From Ashinkailepas kermadecensis (lineage: Eukaryota > Arthropoda > Thecostraca > Neolepadidae): 64,000 nucleotides of DNA. Below are positions 25,062 to 38,288 of this stretch, piece after piece (positions within the stretch are counted from its first letter, which is position 1; every line of letters begins with the position of its first letter). A program made the position numbers and the translations under genes. The stretch lies in NCBI GenBank assembly GCA_034440615.1, contig JAOTOM010004753.1:223501-287500 (forward strand). The letters are read 5' to 3'. A model generated the notes under the pieces. It searched no databases. It worked only from the letters and a program-made list of their open reading frames with translations, and was not told the origin of the DNA.

Positions 25062-25691
25062 TTACACGGCTAAAGATTTGTCATACAGAGCCAGGTGTGT
25101 GTATGTCTTGTTTTGTGCGTTGATGATGGGTGTGGTGTCTCTGATGTAGACTGTCTCAGCCGCCACCAGCCGCCGTTTGTCATGACAGTGTAAAATGATG
25201 AAAGTGTCATCTGTCAGCATGGCTCTGGTGAGGCGTACTCCGTGGTGTTCTCGGAGGTGGTTCTTGAGGCCACCATCCTGGAGATGCATGGTGAGGCGGC
25301 GGCTGAGTGTAGTGGTTGTATGACCAATGTAGCAGACGTTGCGGGTTGCACAGTCCCCGGTGGTACATCTGAAGCGGTATACTACATCGGTCTGTTTCAG
25401 TGTTGTGGGCTTGAAACTGTCACTGCGCATGATAAGAGATGATGTTTTAGGTGTTTTGTAGTAAACGAGGAGACGAATTTTGTGGCCTGGTTGTACGGGT
25501 ATAGTGTTCTTCATGACTATGTCACGGATGGCCTTCTCATCTTTCTTCCAAGAGGGTGTGATGGTGTTTTTTTTATAGAAGATGGTGATGTCGTTAGCAG
25601 TGTCACGTGTATCCTGGTCAGTAGGATGTGAAAGCTTGCTAAGCATGTTTTGCGTGATTGTGTCGAAAGCGGTGTTGCTGTATCCATTATT

Positions 25692-25695
<4 letters not shown>
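25062..25695 (-). pseudogene. Penelope-like element, C-terminal part with GIY-YIG endonuclease
   Basis: The minus-strand frame (open to about 25646 and beyond) ends with a GIY-YIG endonuclease region. It shows VVYRFRC, then GDC, then CYIGHTTTTLSRRL, followed by HLREHHG and a Glu-containing segment near AAETVYI, with the stop at 25062-25064. It lacks the reverse-transcriptase core: upstream it runs straight into a (TA)n tract. This is therefore a 5'-truncated copy. Roughly 140 bp of 3' untranslated sequence separate its stop from the hammerhead-like motif. Confidence 0.88.

Positions 25696-25756
<61 letters not shown>
25696..25756. repeat. (TA)n microsatellite
   Basis: About 30 uninterrupted TA units at the truncated 5' side of the Penelope-like fragment. 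Confidence 0.98.
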
Positions 25757-25760
<4 letters not shown>

Positions 25761-27497
25761 AATAAGATTGACCTAATGCTGAACCCAAGGTTCCAAGATG
25801 ACAAGTGGAAAAGGTAAGTAGGCAAAAGGCAAGTGCAATATATGAAAAATCATGGAACATGTAGATGGCGCTGACTTAGTTCTTGTGTGGAGAGCCTTGC
25901 ATCTCGGCTGTTGTTTCATTTCTTCATCAACCAGGATTTTCCCTCCCCCATAAGCGACCCCTTTTCGTATGCCGTCCCATCCCAGAATCTGCTGTGCCCA
26001 TGCAGTGTCCCGTGTCAGTGTTTGTGAAGAAAAGTGATAACTTTATTCTGAACCCCTGCTCCAAGCAATGGTCAAATATTAAACGAAGCGTTGCGGATTC
26101 TCCAGTATTAAAAATACCCACCGGTGTATTTGATATTCGAATGCCTTTTGTTATGCTCGTATTTTTCGCTCTTGGCGGCTTCGAAGTGCTTTTAAGAACC
26201 AATCCAGCAGATGGACGGTGTTTCGCGTTCACTCTTCATCGAGTGTTTTTTTTGTGCTATCAGGGCAATAGTCGAGAGAGCGGCCTTCTCACTGCTGGCT
26301 GGCCTTTGAACTCACCGGCACCAGCGAAAGGCTTTCAGACAGGCTTCACTGCGTTCCAATTTAGCAGCTTTGACAAAGGACGCGCCCGGCGGCGCGCTCC
26401 ATGCCCAGCGCCCGTTCCCGGGATTCTGCTTGACGTTCGCAACTGAGACGGTTGTGGGGGTTCGCTCGCTGGGTCGTCACACGTGTAGGCTTCATGTGTG
26501 ATCGTGTACATTGTTGGGGCCGCCGTCTCAGGACCACCTGAGATATAAGTGCCAGTTGGTTACTACGATGATGCGTGGTTAGCATTATAAGACTTCGTCG
26601 GCATGAAGTATAACGCTGGCATGGGATGCTTCTAAACTTTCCAACCAGTTCGCACCCCGTGAATCACCGCCAGTGACCTGCATGCACTCATTTCGACATA
26701 ATTTGAGACGACTCTGACCCTGAATTGTACAAAACAGTGTGGTAAGTTGATAAGGCATTGGATGGCTACCTTTCCTAGCTGCAGTCGCTCCGACGAATTT
26801 CTGCAAACCAAAATTGAGGAGAGATCCTTCATCAGCCCATCGTGAGAAGCACCAGCTACATTTCGGCTAAGGGCGCGCTGCTCAGTGATATGCATGACTC
26901 TGCTGTTGATTGAAAAGATGTCAACGTCGTCATTTGATCTCGGGTCCTTGAACACGAAACTGCTTTGAACGAATTAGCGGTATGAAAGTGTTAAAGTCGC
27001 GTAATTGTATTATGCTGTGATGAAAACAACAAGCGTGTGGGGAACATTTCAGTGCAAGTAGTACGTACCCTCATAACTATGTGCACAACAACTCTACCCT
27101 TCCCGCCTTGATGTGTTAAACATCGGAGAAGCATGCTAGGCCATACAGGTTTGCCACCAACCGGGTATGAGCCGCAGTACCCTGTGTAGCCCAACCTTGC
27201 CTAACCTCGAACCGACCCAACCCAAACTGGGTCGGACCTGACCTGGACTAACCTAATTGTGGCTCCTACTAGTAATAATAGGGGTACAGAACGCCATGTC
27301 ACCTGTCCACTGCAAAAGATCTATGTACGGAAGTGTTAAAGTCTGAGTACATCCACTAAATGCAATCTAGGTAGCCCTGACGATGATGTAACCGCCTGCT
27401 ACATTTTGCGGTTGTGACATACGCCGTTCTAAGCAAGAAGGCGCTACATTCAAAGTGAATGCACGCACGTGAATGGCACACGGTACACCTCGCAACG
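25757..27497. other. Unique sequence, no supported gene
   Basis: The longest open frame (25883-26446, plus, 187 codons) shows no family I recognise. CTAACC-like motifs and a small inverted repeat (CCGACCCA ... TGGGTCGG) occur near 27185-27240. Confidence 0.4.
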
Positions 27498-27624
27498 CCG
27501 TGTTTCTAAGGGTGCGTGCAAATGCTACCAAATTTGGTGGGCGGTTACGTCATGAAGTAACCTACATGGTAGGCTTCTCGCCCACCAAATTTCGTAGTAC
27601 TTGCACGTGCCCTTAGAAACACGG
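27498..27624. repeat. 46-bp inverted repeat with 35-bp spacer
   Basis: The left arm (27498-27543) and right arm (27579-27624) are reverse complements with only a few mismatches, sharing CCGTGTTTCTAAGGG and AAATTTGGTGGGCG. The stem-loop lies at the left edge of the diverged satellite that follows. Confidence 0.85.
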
Positions 27625-28330
27625 AGGTGTCCCATATAAGTGCATGCACGTGCCCTTAGAAACACGGAGGTGTCCCATATAAGTGCATGCACGTGCCTGA
27701 CGGTCACATGGTGCACACCACTTGGTCACCTACTCCACGAGGGCAGTTGGCCAATCCGTGCTGGCCGCACATTTTAAAGACATGGCAGGTGGCTGTGCTC
27801 TTTGGCACAGGCTGTAGACATTTTCTGACTAGGGGGGGGTAAAAAGCTTGCACGTGCAACACAAGAGCACCTCGGTCCCCACCCATGCAAATTGGACATG
27901 CACATGCCCTGGATAGTCACGATGACCATCAAATTTGGTAGCTACCGCACACGCTTCTCTCAAACCGGAGACGCCCAGATCAAAACAGATGCACGCGCTT
28001 GATGGTCACGTGGCACACCCCACCCGGTCGCCGACCCCACAAGTGGCTGGTTCGCTATGGGGTGCATGTGTTCACGGAATGTCAGGCTCGTGGGAGTTGT
28101 ATGTGGGCTGTATAGGCTGTAGGCCTTCCGGGCTGCAAGGGGTGTAAAAGGCTAGCACGTACATCATGCCCACTGTACGGCACGCACCTCTACAAATTGG
28201 ACGTGTCCGGATAGCTCTGCTAACGTGCTGCTACCTCCCCGCCAAATTGTACGGCTATAGCACGTGCTGTTCTGAACATAGAGGTGCCCCACTAAAAACG
28301 CATACCGGTGCCTGACGGTCACTGCCTGTA
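27580..28330. repeat. Diverged ~310-bp satellite monomers
   Basis: Three successive units begin with CCAAATTT-like sequence at about 27582, 27927 and 28240. The second and third starts are 313 bp apart, and the first unit is lengthened by an internal 44-bp duplication (27604-27691). Shared landmarks in the same order include CTGACGGTCAC, GGGGTGTAAAAGGCT and CAAATTGGACATG. Copies are clearly old. Confidence 0.75.
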
Positions 28331-29689
28331 CCGTCAATGCCCAGCACAGCCGTCACGCAGGTGAATGAGACTAAAGGTGATTGACCTCGTCGACAATGGC
28401 GCTGACTGTTCACAACATGCATCCGTTTTTTTGTTTGTTTGTTTATGGATGGAAACAAAAAGAGTGCAATAAAGGCTGTGTTTCATTTAAGGATGACAGA
28501 AATACAAGAGCATGCTATTGATATACCGAAATACGGGATGGCTGAAGGAATTAATCAGTTAAGTAATACATTTTACTCCTTTGAATATTGCCGCAATCCG
28601 GTGTACTTTGCACTATTTGGTGTTTTGTTGGGTTGGTTGGAGGATTTTGCGCATGAATACCATTTTACGCTTACAGCGACATGGCGCTGCCCACATGATC
28701 TGATGCTGCATAGACAGCCGTCGTGCATCGGAAAATTGTTCTCAGGGATTGCAGGTACTTTGAAAATGATAAGTGCAATATTGGCGTGGAAAAAAATAGT
28801 ACCTATCATTTGCGTATGGATGTAATTTGCGTAGAGATGGTTGAACTCGACAGCCACCACTTCAAGACGGAATACAGAGGCGAGTTTGTGGATGCAGAAG
28901 GCGTTCGTCTTTTTCTTTTACAGTTCGTTTTTTTCGTAGAATGGGTACACCTCTAAATGCACAAGAAGTCTGCCTTTAGGCTTCAGGCACCCATTTTATT
29001 TGACATGTCCTTCCCTATCCAGGAGCGGATCTAGGGAGACGTGGGGGAAATGGAAGCTGCCAAGCCTTCCCCTCCCACCACTACCACCGATTGATCCGAT
29101 CTACATCGCGTGTGGTGCCCATAAAACGCAGAATGCACCCCATCATCCGCCACGCGTCAGTGAAGACTTGTGCCTGCGTGAATTCAGAGACGACGCCCAT
29201 TTATATGCACTTAGCGACTTCTGGAGAAGCGCAACACTCCCGAAAAGTGCCCTCAATCAAAATTGCTAGATTCGGCTCTATTCCTGTCTAGATAATCTCT
29301 CATCTGTGACCCTCCATTTCCGTTTGAGGCGTTACCCTGTGGTCCAGGCGTCACTCTTGGTCTGTGAGCTCCTCTTCTTGACATCCATTCTGGTTTGAAT
29401 GACGACAAGATGGAAAACGTGTCATCTTCATATCAGATTCTCTTTCCGTCTCCGGCACCCTTCTCGAACGCAAAGGCCCCTCTTCGTCCATGCCATTTAT
29501 CTCCGTCTCAAGAGCTCACATGCGCCCCAGACGTCCATATCTGTTTAGGATACCCCTCTCTCACTATCGATCTACAGCACTCGTCTAGAAGGTCTCTGGG
29601 AAAGCTAGAACAGATCCAGAGAGGAGGCCTCATGGAAGCTGGAGGGCGTCAACCTCAACCTGGAAAGTCAATTCCTTGTTGAAAGCATA
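28331..29689. other. Unique sequence, no supported gene
   Basis: A 128-codon plus-strand frame (28439-28825) has no recognised motif. Nothing else was recognised before the Penelope-like element. Confidence 0.4.
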
Positions 29690-30256
29690 AAGTACAGAGG
29701 AAAGCGTAACCGCAGATCACTACTCAGGGTAAGTCTCCGGCTGGCTGCTAACAGCCTTAAGGAAAAAGAAAACATCATAATCAGACGAGCCGACGAGTCG
29801 TCAAACTTGGTTATCTTAGACAAGCAAGAATATCCGGATAAAATGAGTACTATCTATGCTCTCAGACACAACCAAGTCTGTACTCACCACCAGAGATCCT
29901 ATTCAGGCACTAAACACGAAGACCAACAAGTTGACATAAGCAGTGCCAATGCCGCTACAGGTTATATTCACCTGAAGAAGATTACCGGTGAATTTTCCCC
30001 AGGAAATGCCTACGGTACCGTCAAAACGAACAAGCCTGGACGACCGCTCCGCCCAATTATATCACAAATACTGACAACATACTAGCAAGCAAAACCCTTA
30101 AACAGACGCATGACACCTCACACGCCAGAAAAGTACAGTCTTAAGTCGACCGATGAGTCTCTTGACATCATCAAAACCAACCCAACTTCTGGTCTCGCTA
30201 GATGTGGAAAATATATTCACCAACGCACCCGTGAACAAACAATTCAAGTGATGCTG

Positions 30257-30321
30257 GATCACATCACATCACATTACATCACATCACATCACACCACATC
30301 GCATCACATCACATCACATCC
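30257..30321. repeat. (CACAT)n microsatellite within the PLE frame
   Basis: About thirteen five-base units, a few altered (TACAT, CACAC, CGCAT). It lies between the SLDVENIF motif and EGITMGSPL coding segments of the Penelope-like element. Confidence 0.95.
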
Positions 30322-30468
30322 TGCCTCCTCTCAAGATTCTAAGACTAATCCTAGGAAAACTTCTCCACATGAGTACCACTGAAGCACCATTTCCTGGACC
30401 CAATGGCAGCTTGCACCGACAAGCCGAAGGAATTACCATGGGCTCCCCCTTGGAATGGCTATTTGCTT

Positions 30469-30903
<435 letters not shown>

Positions 30904-32070
30904 TATATAGCCGCCGCCTGGTAACGACGTCTTAGAAAACCACCCTAACCTAAAGCCAAACATCTACTATCGTTATGTGGACGATATTTTCGTCGACGTG
31001 AGAAACGAAGCACATCTTTGTCAGCTCCAAAACTCACTGCAGTTCGAGTCCCTTCTCAATTTTACCACCGAAATCAGCAGCTCCAACCGAATTAGCTTTC
31101 TGGACATCGACATCAATTGCGCAGACAGCACACTTAAGACCGAAGTGTATGGGACGAACACCAATATAGGCCAATGTCTCAATGCCAAAAGCGAATGTCC
31201 TGATCGCTACAATTTAAGTGTCGTCAGGGCATTCGTGAGACGGGCTCTCAATCACTGCTCAGACTGGCAGTCCACCCACTCCGAATTGCTACGATCAAAA
31301 CAAATACTATTCAACAACGGCTTCAGCAATGCCATAATTGACAACGTGCTTGCTTACAACCAAATCAAGTTGACAACAAAACCAAGCACATACTTCAAAA
31401 ATAAACATCCCGCATATATTTGTATCGCAACCAACTATCGACAACACACAAGTCGACGAGCGGCTCATCCGACACATAGTAAAACAAAATGTTAAACGGA
31501 CCGACAAGTGTGACAAACCACAATGCTGGATCTACTACGGGAGAAAGAATATTGGCAGCCTGGTGATAAAGAACAATCCAACCACAGCTACAATCAACTT
31601 CAACGTACTAATGTGCACGTAATCTACAAAGTAGCATGCCCCACAAAGATTGTTGACTTCGCCGCGTAGATTACATTGGTATGACGACACCTACCCTATC
31701 TCGTCGCTTTACAATGGACCGGCAGGAAAGAACGTCCTCACAGAACATGCTCCAAGAACACCAGCATAGATTAGCAAGAACTGATCTGACATGTAACACC
31801 GTTATTCTAAGAGCAACATCGGACAAGCGACACCTTGGTTCTCCAGGAAATTATAATCCAAGAACAAGAACCTCTCTTGAACGTGCACTCACGGCCATGC
31901 ACTGTGTGCAAACACTTCTGTTTAATAATGCCATCCGTTGAACAGTTGTGCGCAGTGTGTGCCATGTACGTGGGGTATGCTTCCAAAATATAAGCTCAGA
32001 TTAGCATTTCTTTTCGGAAGCGCTTTGTGACAACATTTAGATGTGATTTTTAGGTTCAACATGCTTTGTT

Positions 32071-32362
<292 letters not shown>

Positions 32363-32367
<5 letters not shown>

Positions 32368-32874
32368 TGAGGATGGATAATGAAAACAAACAAATAATGT
32401 GGAGATAACTTCACAGTAGACGATTCAATTTTAAAAGGTATTCATTACTGCAAAACACAGCACAAATGTAGTCAATATTAAGCAGGTAACAAAATGGATC
32501 ACATTTTCTGCCGTAAAAATAAAGTGCGAATTCGTTTTCGGCTCTTCGCAATAGATAATATCGCTGCAGGTTCTGCCCAGGTAACAAAACTGACGCTCAA
32601 ATTAATCGTGTTGCGTGTGCAGATATGCTACTTCTAATGCTTTTCTCGTTCATTCTTATTCGTCTCCAATGCCCTTACGTCATCCCATTTCGGCAGATTT
32701 TCATCTTCGTCGATGTCGACAACAATGGCACTGCACTACTTGTGATATTTCTCGTCGCGTTTGTGTTATTCACTCGTGTCTGAACTTCCCTTCCGGTTTC
32801 GCCGACATATGATTTTGAACAACCGAAACATGAAATTTCGTATAATAAACGATTAGTTGAAAATTTGCCAGTTG
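32363..32874. other. Unique sequence, nothing recognised
   Basis: No exon or repeat recognised. A 67-codon minus-strand frame ends with a short 'LLYEISCFGCSKSYVGETGREV' segment, which faintly resembles a GIY-YIG endonuclease (x-YVGET-x-R). It may be another Penelope-like remnant. Confidence 0.4.
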
Positions 32875-33090
32875 TCACAGTATCTCGGCGACAAGACGTG
32901 AAGTGGTGTCGCAGTGTCGTGGCTACAAGACGTCAGGTGGTGTCGCAGCTTCCTGACAACAAGATGTGAGATCGTGTCGCATTGTCGCAGTTTCCTGGCG
33001 ACAAGACGTGAGGCAGTGTCACAGTGTTCTGGCGACAAGACATGAGGTGGTGTTACAGTGTCCTGCGAGGAGACGTGAGGTGGTGTTACG
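32875..33090. repeat. ~36-bp minisatellite
   Basis: Six diverged units share GGCGACAAGACGTGAGGTGG and GTGTCGCAGTGTC. Confidence 0.85.
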
Positions 33091-33654
33091 ACAGTAATAC
33101 ATTAATCGTGAAATAGGGTGGAATGCACCACTTTCTGAGCACTGAATATACCTCTTTTTAAGGACGTATCGACATCGTGCTTGTTGATGAATGCTTATGA
33201 AGTCTCCATGACTCGTTTATAAGAGCATTTCGCATATAAGTAGCATGCTTATGGCCACCATTACGGATTGATTATACACAAGCATTTCGTAACGCAATTC
33301 CAGATACTGATATTATCTATGATTTGGTGTGTAGAATAATGCGATCTGCTGATGCCATGATATTGCAATCGCTATCGTCAACATATGTATCTATATATTA
33401 GGTGTATCCCAAAGTAAACCGAAATATGCACTGCTGAGTACACTATTGGCTCAAAGTTGAGCTTCAAGGACTGAAGCGATATTTTAATTGGCATGCTTCC
33501 ATGGCAGATTTCTACATCCTACTACACTCGTTTCGACAGTTCACACCTAACGGAGAACCATTATTTTAACACTGTGTTGCGGTGTCGCAGTATACTGGCG
33601 GGGTAATGTCGCAATCATGGAATGACATAACACATGACCAGGTCAGCCGATTCG
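33091..33654. other. Unique sequence, nothing recognised
   Basis: AT-rich sequence with no supported feature. Confidence 0.5.
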
Positions 33655-33950
33655 GTCGCCTTTGCATGCCACCTTAAACAGCATTGTGGCTCCTACCACG
33701 TGGTCACCTTAAACAGCACTGTGACTCCTACCACGTGGCCACCCTAAACAGCACTGTGGCTCCTCCCACGTGGTCACCTTAAACAGCATCGTGACTCATA
33801 CCACGTGGCCACCTTAAACAGCACTGTGGCTCCTACCACGTGGCCACCTTAAACAGCATTGTGGCTCATACTACATGGCCACCTTAAACAGCATTGCGGC
33901 CACGTGGTAGGGGCCGCAAACAACATTGTGGCTCGTACCACGCAAACCAA
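33655..33950. repeat. ~36-bp minisatellite carrying CCACGTGG
   Basis: Eight units share CCTTAAACAGCATTGTGGCTC and TACCACGTGG. Most copies hold the palindromic E-box core CACGTG. Confidence 0.88.
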
Positions 33951-35208
33951 AGGAGTAGACATGGAGTGCTGGCCAAAAAGGACGATCACCGACAATAAAA
34001 TGTTCGTGCGCTAAAAAAAACTAACGCAAAGCCCCAGTCCCGAGCAGAATGTGACGCATGCATCCTTACTAGCCTGGGGCCAGCCTGGGCTTCCATCGTT
34101 AATATCTCATTTTCGGTTTCGTCGGCTGATCCTGTGGGCATAAATAAGCCATTCCGGGCGCCCGGCTTTCAGATGGTGTGGAATATTGAATTAGCCGTTG
34201 CTATGCCCGGGCCCGCTATTCCCGGGGAAGAAAGGCCCTCAGTCCGTCCCCCGCTGTCTCTTTATGATCCTCCCCTGCCCGCCTTCCTGCCCAAGGCCGG
34301 TCCGCCGATCTCATCAAATACTTGTTACGTTTGAATCACACTAATCCGATTTGTCAGCAGCAAGCGAATGACGCACCGAAAGAGAGGAGGGGACGACGAG
34401 GTGAGGGGAAAGAAAATCGTCCGGCGCCGGCGAAAGAAATAAGCAGAGATCAAGGCGCTAGAGCAGGTATGGGGTTCTCAGCTTCCGTACGCGAAATGTG
34501 CCTGCATTTTGGTTGTTCGAATGACTCTGGTAAACAAATTTGGAGCAATTACATTAAGAAACCGAGACGGGTGCACACCTACATGTTTTCCTCAGTTCAT
34601 TTGTGTTGGTCTGACCTGATGGTGCCTATCTTTGAATTCTAGATATTCTTAATGAGAAAGGTCATATGTGACAGTGTTCGAACTGCAAATGAAGCATGTT
34701 GTTTTTTTTTCTATTTGAAGAAAACTACCAATAAACTTCACATTTCGTAGCAAGATTATCGCACGAATGAAGCCAAAGTCGAGGACTCAAACTGTTCAGA
34801 AGGTAAAAGTGGCTTCCGGTAGGCGTTGCACAAGGACTCACGTACACCTAAAATCACATTTATTTGCGGATTTAAGCCAACTACTCATGAAGCCATTTAA
34901 GCCATACGGCTATCAGCCATTTATCTATGGGTCGAATTTCATATATCCTTGGAGGAACTACAGTCCATCCAACATTCAGATGTCCCTCCAATTATTACAA
35001 AGTGACACCTCCCACACTCGTCCAAATGGTTTTTAATTCATCAGCTTTAGCATTGCTTGACCCTCCTGATAATCTCATCAACGCTCCATCCTGTGAATAT
35101 TGCTTTGTGTACTTTTGATAGGTCACGTTCCCAACGACAATTACCTCTGCCATGCGTGATTGGATACCTCATGACGCTGGAGCTCAAGTTTTGTATGTTA
35201 TATATTTT

Positions 35209-35245
<37 letters not shown>

Positions 35246-38134
35246 CTGAGAAGTACATTGCTCAGCGATGAACAAAGCACGCTATTGTATTTTCCCGCCT
35301 ACGTGTCTCAGATGAAGCCTCAAGCACGGTTGTACTGACCGACGGCCTTCACCGTCTAATGTTGACGATACACATGGCGCGTTTTTACGTGCGTGGTACG
35401 CGCATTAAGGCCCGTAGCCAGCCGATCTGGGAGCAGACATATCACGCCCCGCGCCGATTTCCGTCTGCAGCAGCGACAAGTGGGCCGTGAACGATCACTT
35501 GAGAGTGAGTCACCACGGCAGCGGAACAGGACCGGGCTGGGCGCGAGGGGCGCTGAGTGGATCTGACGGGCGTGATCAGTCCCCTCCGGTGGCCAATTCC
35601 CGCTCCCCGATGACGATGCTCCAGCCTTTAATGAGTTGGAGCTCGAGGCTCTATGTGATGCAGTTCGGTGCATGTGGAATGATCCCCTACGGACGAGAAA
35701 AAAGTCTGTCTCCAACGCTCACCAATTCAGTAGTACGTTTCCAATCATGGGAAAATGGTGTGATGATACACGTATATTCTTTAACTAAGGCTTGAGAGAG
35801 GCATGCTTTTGACGATGGAAAGTTGGCACAGTTGTTCTGTTAGCGAATTACTATTTACCGTGCAATATGTCGCGGTGTTTTCTGATTGCCTTGCAAGTTC
35901 TCGTTTTCATAAACTAGCATTCATATTTCCATAATTAGTAGCCAGTGTGAGTAACAAAACCTCGTAACAAAAATAGCGGTAATGAAAATAGTTGGCTGTG
36001 ACGGTAGGCCGAAGTTTCAAGCTGCCTTCTGAAGTTGCGACCACTCAAGCAATGGTGGAATTCATGCCACTATTTCCGACCACGGCTTTGTTGAGGGCTC
36101 TTGGAAGAGTGTAATCTCGTAATCGTGTGCGTTATAGGCGATGGCGAGGTGACGGCAGGATTTGGAGCAATATAAATGGATTAAGGATAGGAAATGGTAG
36201 GATCAAGGCTGTGGGATGTGGGGTGGGACACAGGAATGAAGAAAAAAAGCTGAGGCACACCGTCCTGTTGGGCGCACGTTGTATCCAAGCGCCGCGGTCA
36301 CAAACCATCAACGCGTGCTCAGCGCAGGAGGATGAAGAACCTGATCCTGATGGATGCTTTAGGCACAATGCGCGTTCACGGAATTTGGATGAATTCGGTC
36401 TTCTATGCTGTCAACTTCAATCATTCGGTTTTCACAAGGCCAATTTTCTTCAGACTAAACCAAACTTTGAGCGTAGCTGGTAATTATTCGCATCGTTGGC
36501 GGCGCTCGAGGTCCACGTGTTAAACGTCATGCGCTTGTAAAGAAATGCAGCGCTTTTCACTGGCATCCACGTCTCACTGGCTTCTCGAAATGTTCGTATG
36601 TTGATTGCTTCGTCATCGTATGTTGATAACCTTTGGTAAGTACATCGAAGTTCCTTCTATGATCGATTCGAAATTAGCTTGCTTATTTGTATAGGCTGTA
36701 TTTCTCTCAACTGGTCACAATTTCCGACTGTAGCTTTTTTATTTAACGTCCATAGGCTGAAGCGGTTCTGGAGATCGCATGGTATCGCGATAGGAGATAG
36801 GACGCGATAAGACATTTGTGGAACAATTCGTGTGGAAATTCCAGAACATGACATACTTCTGGTCCGGAGTAAAATGTGTTATTTGAAGAAGATTGTCAAT
36901 TTTAGAACTGTGCAATTTGCCCAACCAGAATTGCTATCGATTTAACAAATGTACGTTTGGACACAGAATACTTGAATCAGATGGTTTGGCGCGTCATCAA
37001 CGAGTCATCAAATGCCATAGCTGTGAACGAACACGGGTGCCATTATGACCGGCGCGTTAATGGTCCAGGATCCGGACCGCTCGGGGAATGTGTGCAGCGG
37101 CATCTTGTGGAATCCTCCTGCAAGCAAGTATGGCGGTCAAGTTGGTCTGAGTGGCAGACATTTTTCATTGGCTAACAAATATATTTCCACTACTTATTGA
37201 AATGCCAGGGGCAATTACACTTTAAATGACTGCCAAAGGCTGGAATGGTTGAATTCATTTGCTGAAACGATATTGTAATATCCAACACATAGACCAATTG
37301 ATAAATATAAATCAACAACATTGTTGCGACGTTAGGAGGCCTCGATCAGGCGTGAGACCACCATCATGGGATTATTTACTCCGAATACTCCCAGCATGCT
37401 CATAAAGGCGTCTTAAAAATAGTCACCTAATTTATTTATCGGATTACTGATGGGTAGGATTATTTGGAAAGTAAAGTAATTTTTACGTCATAATCTCAGA
37501 AACACGACGGACGATTTTAATCATGCATATCCCAAAACACGACCGAAAGATTCAAGAAACGATAGTGAAGACCGCACGGCTCGGCCTTCAGTCGTTCGCC
37601 AACTGCAACGCTCAATAGAAGATGGAGATATCTGAAGCCCCTGCAACACCATCACGAAAGTCACAGCAATATTTGTGTGCACGTGTACCGTGGCTGACAT
37701 CGACTGTCCGACAAGCGGCTGGCTGCCCAGTGCCCACCGCACCACTGAGCCGGCCCTCCCCCCCCCCGCCGGCGTGTACAGTGGAGGCAATCATCACCGA
37801 GATTGGCCGCGATCAACAGTGCACTTCGTCAGCGTAAACACGGTCCAGCCCGGGCCGCGCCGAACAGCACCGATCGTTGGTGGCGGCCGATGGCCACACG
37901 GCGCACACCAACGGACGGCTGCCTGGGCGTCCACACAGCGGAAGCATTAAGCGAATATTAAAAAAAAAATCAATCCGAGTTCTTGCTGGGGTGGCTTTAC
38001 GGATCAGGGTCCTATTGCTAAGCAGAGCTTGTTGCGTGAACCCTAGCCTATCCACCCGATCCATGAATTCCAGTTCAACGGAAGAATTTTGACCGGAAGT
38101 TTAACGTGCCGTCAACGCACCGGCGGTAGCTCGT
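33951..38134. other. Long stretch without a recognised gene
   Basis: Contains a short (TA)n at about 35213-35243 and a CpG-richer part near 37700-37930. All open frames are short and carry no motif that I recognise. Confidence 0.4.
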
Positions 38135-38282
38135 CCCCGGCCTTATCGGGCCGGCTGCCAACTGACCCTCCCAGCCGGGGGCTAAATGCGAGCGCGCGAA
38201 GCGACTCGAACCCTGTGTGGCAAGGACAGGAGAGACCAGTGCAGGCCAGCGCTCTAACCAACTGAGCTACCGTGACGGCTCC
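38135..38282 (-). mobile_element. tRNA-like SINE
   Basis: On the minus strand the sequence starts with a tRNA-like head. It holds an A box TAGCTCAGTTGG and, about 50 bases on, a B box GGTTCGAGTC, followed by a non-tRNA body rich in GGCCGG. The head does not fold as a sound tRNA (the anticodon stem is poor), so it is called a tRNA-derived SINE and not a tRNA gene. No target-site duplication was found. Confidence 0.65.
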
Positions 38283-38288
38283 AATTTT

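Noticed and set aside
25883..26446. 187-codon plus-strand ORF
   Set aside because: No recognisable domain, no repeat bias, but also no supporting signal or neighbour; a database search would decide.
28439..28825. 128-codon plus-strand ORF
   Set aside because: No motif recognised and AT-rich composition makes chance openness plausible.
32675..32878. Separate host GIY-YIG gene (SKSYVGETGREV)
   Set aside because: Only a short segment resembles the fold; more likely a Penelope-like remnant or chance.
38135..38282. tRNA gene on the minus strand
   Set aside because: A and B boxes are present but the anticodon and acceptor stems do not pair well and a non-tRNA body follows; a SINE fits better.
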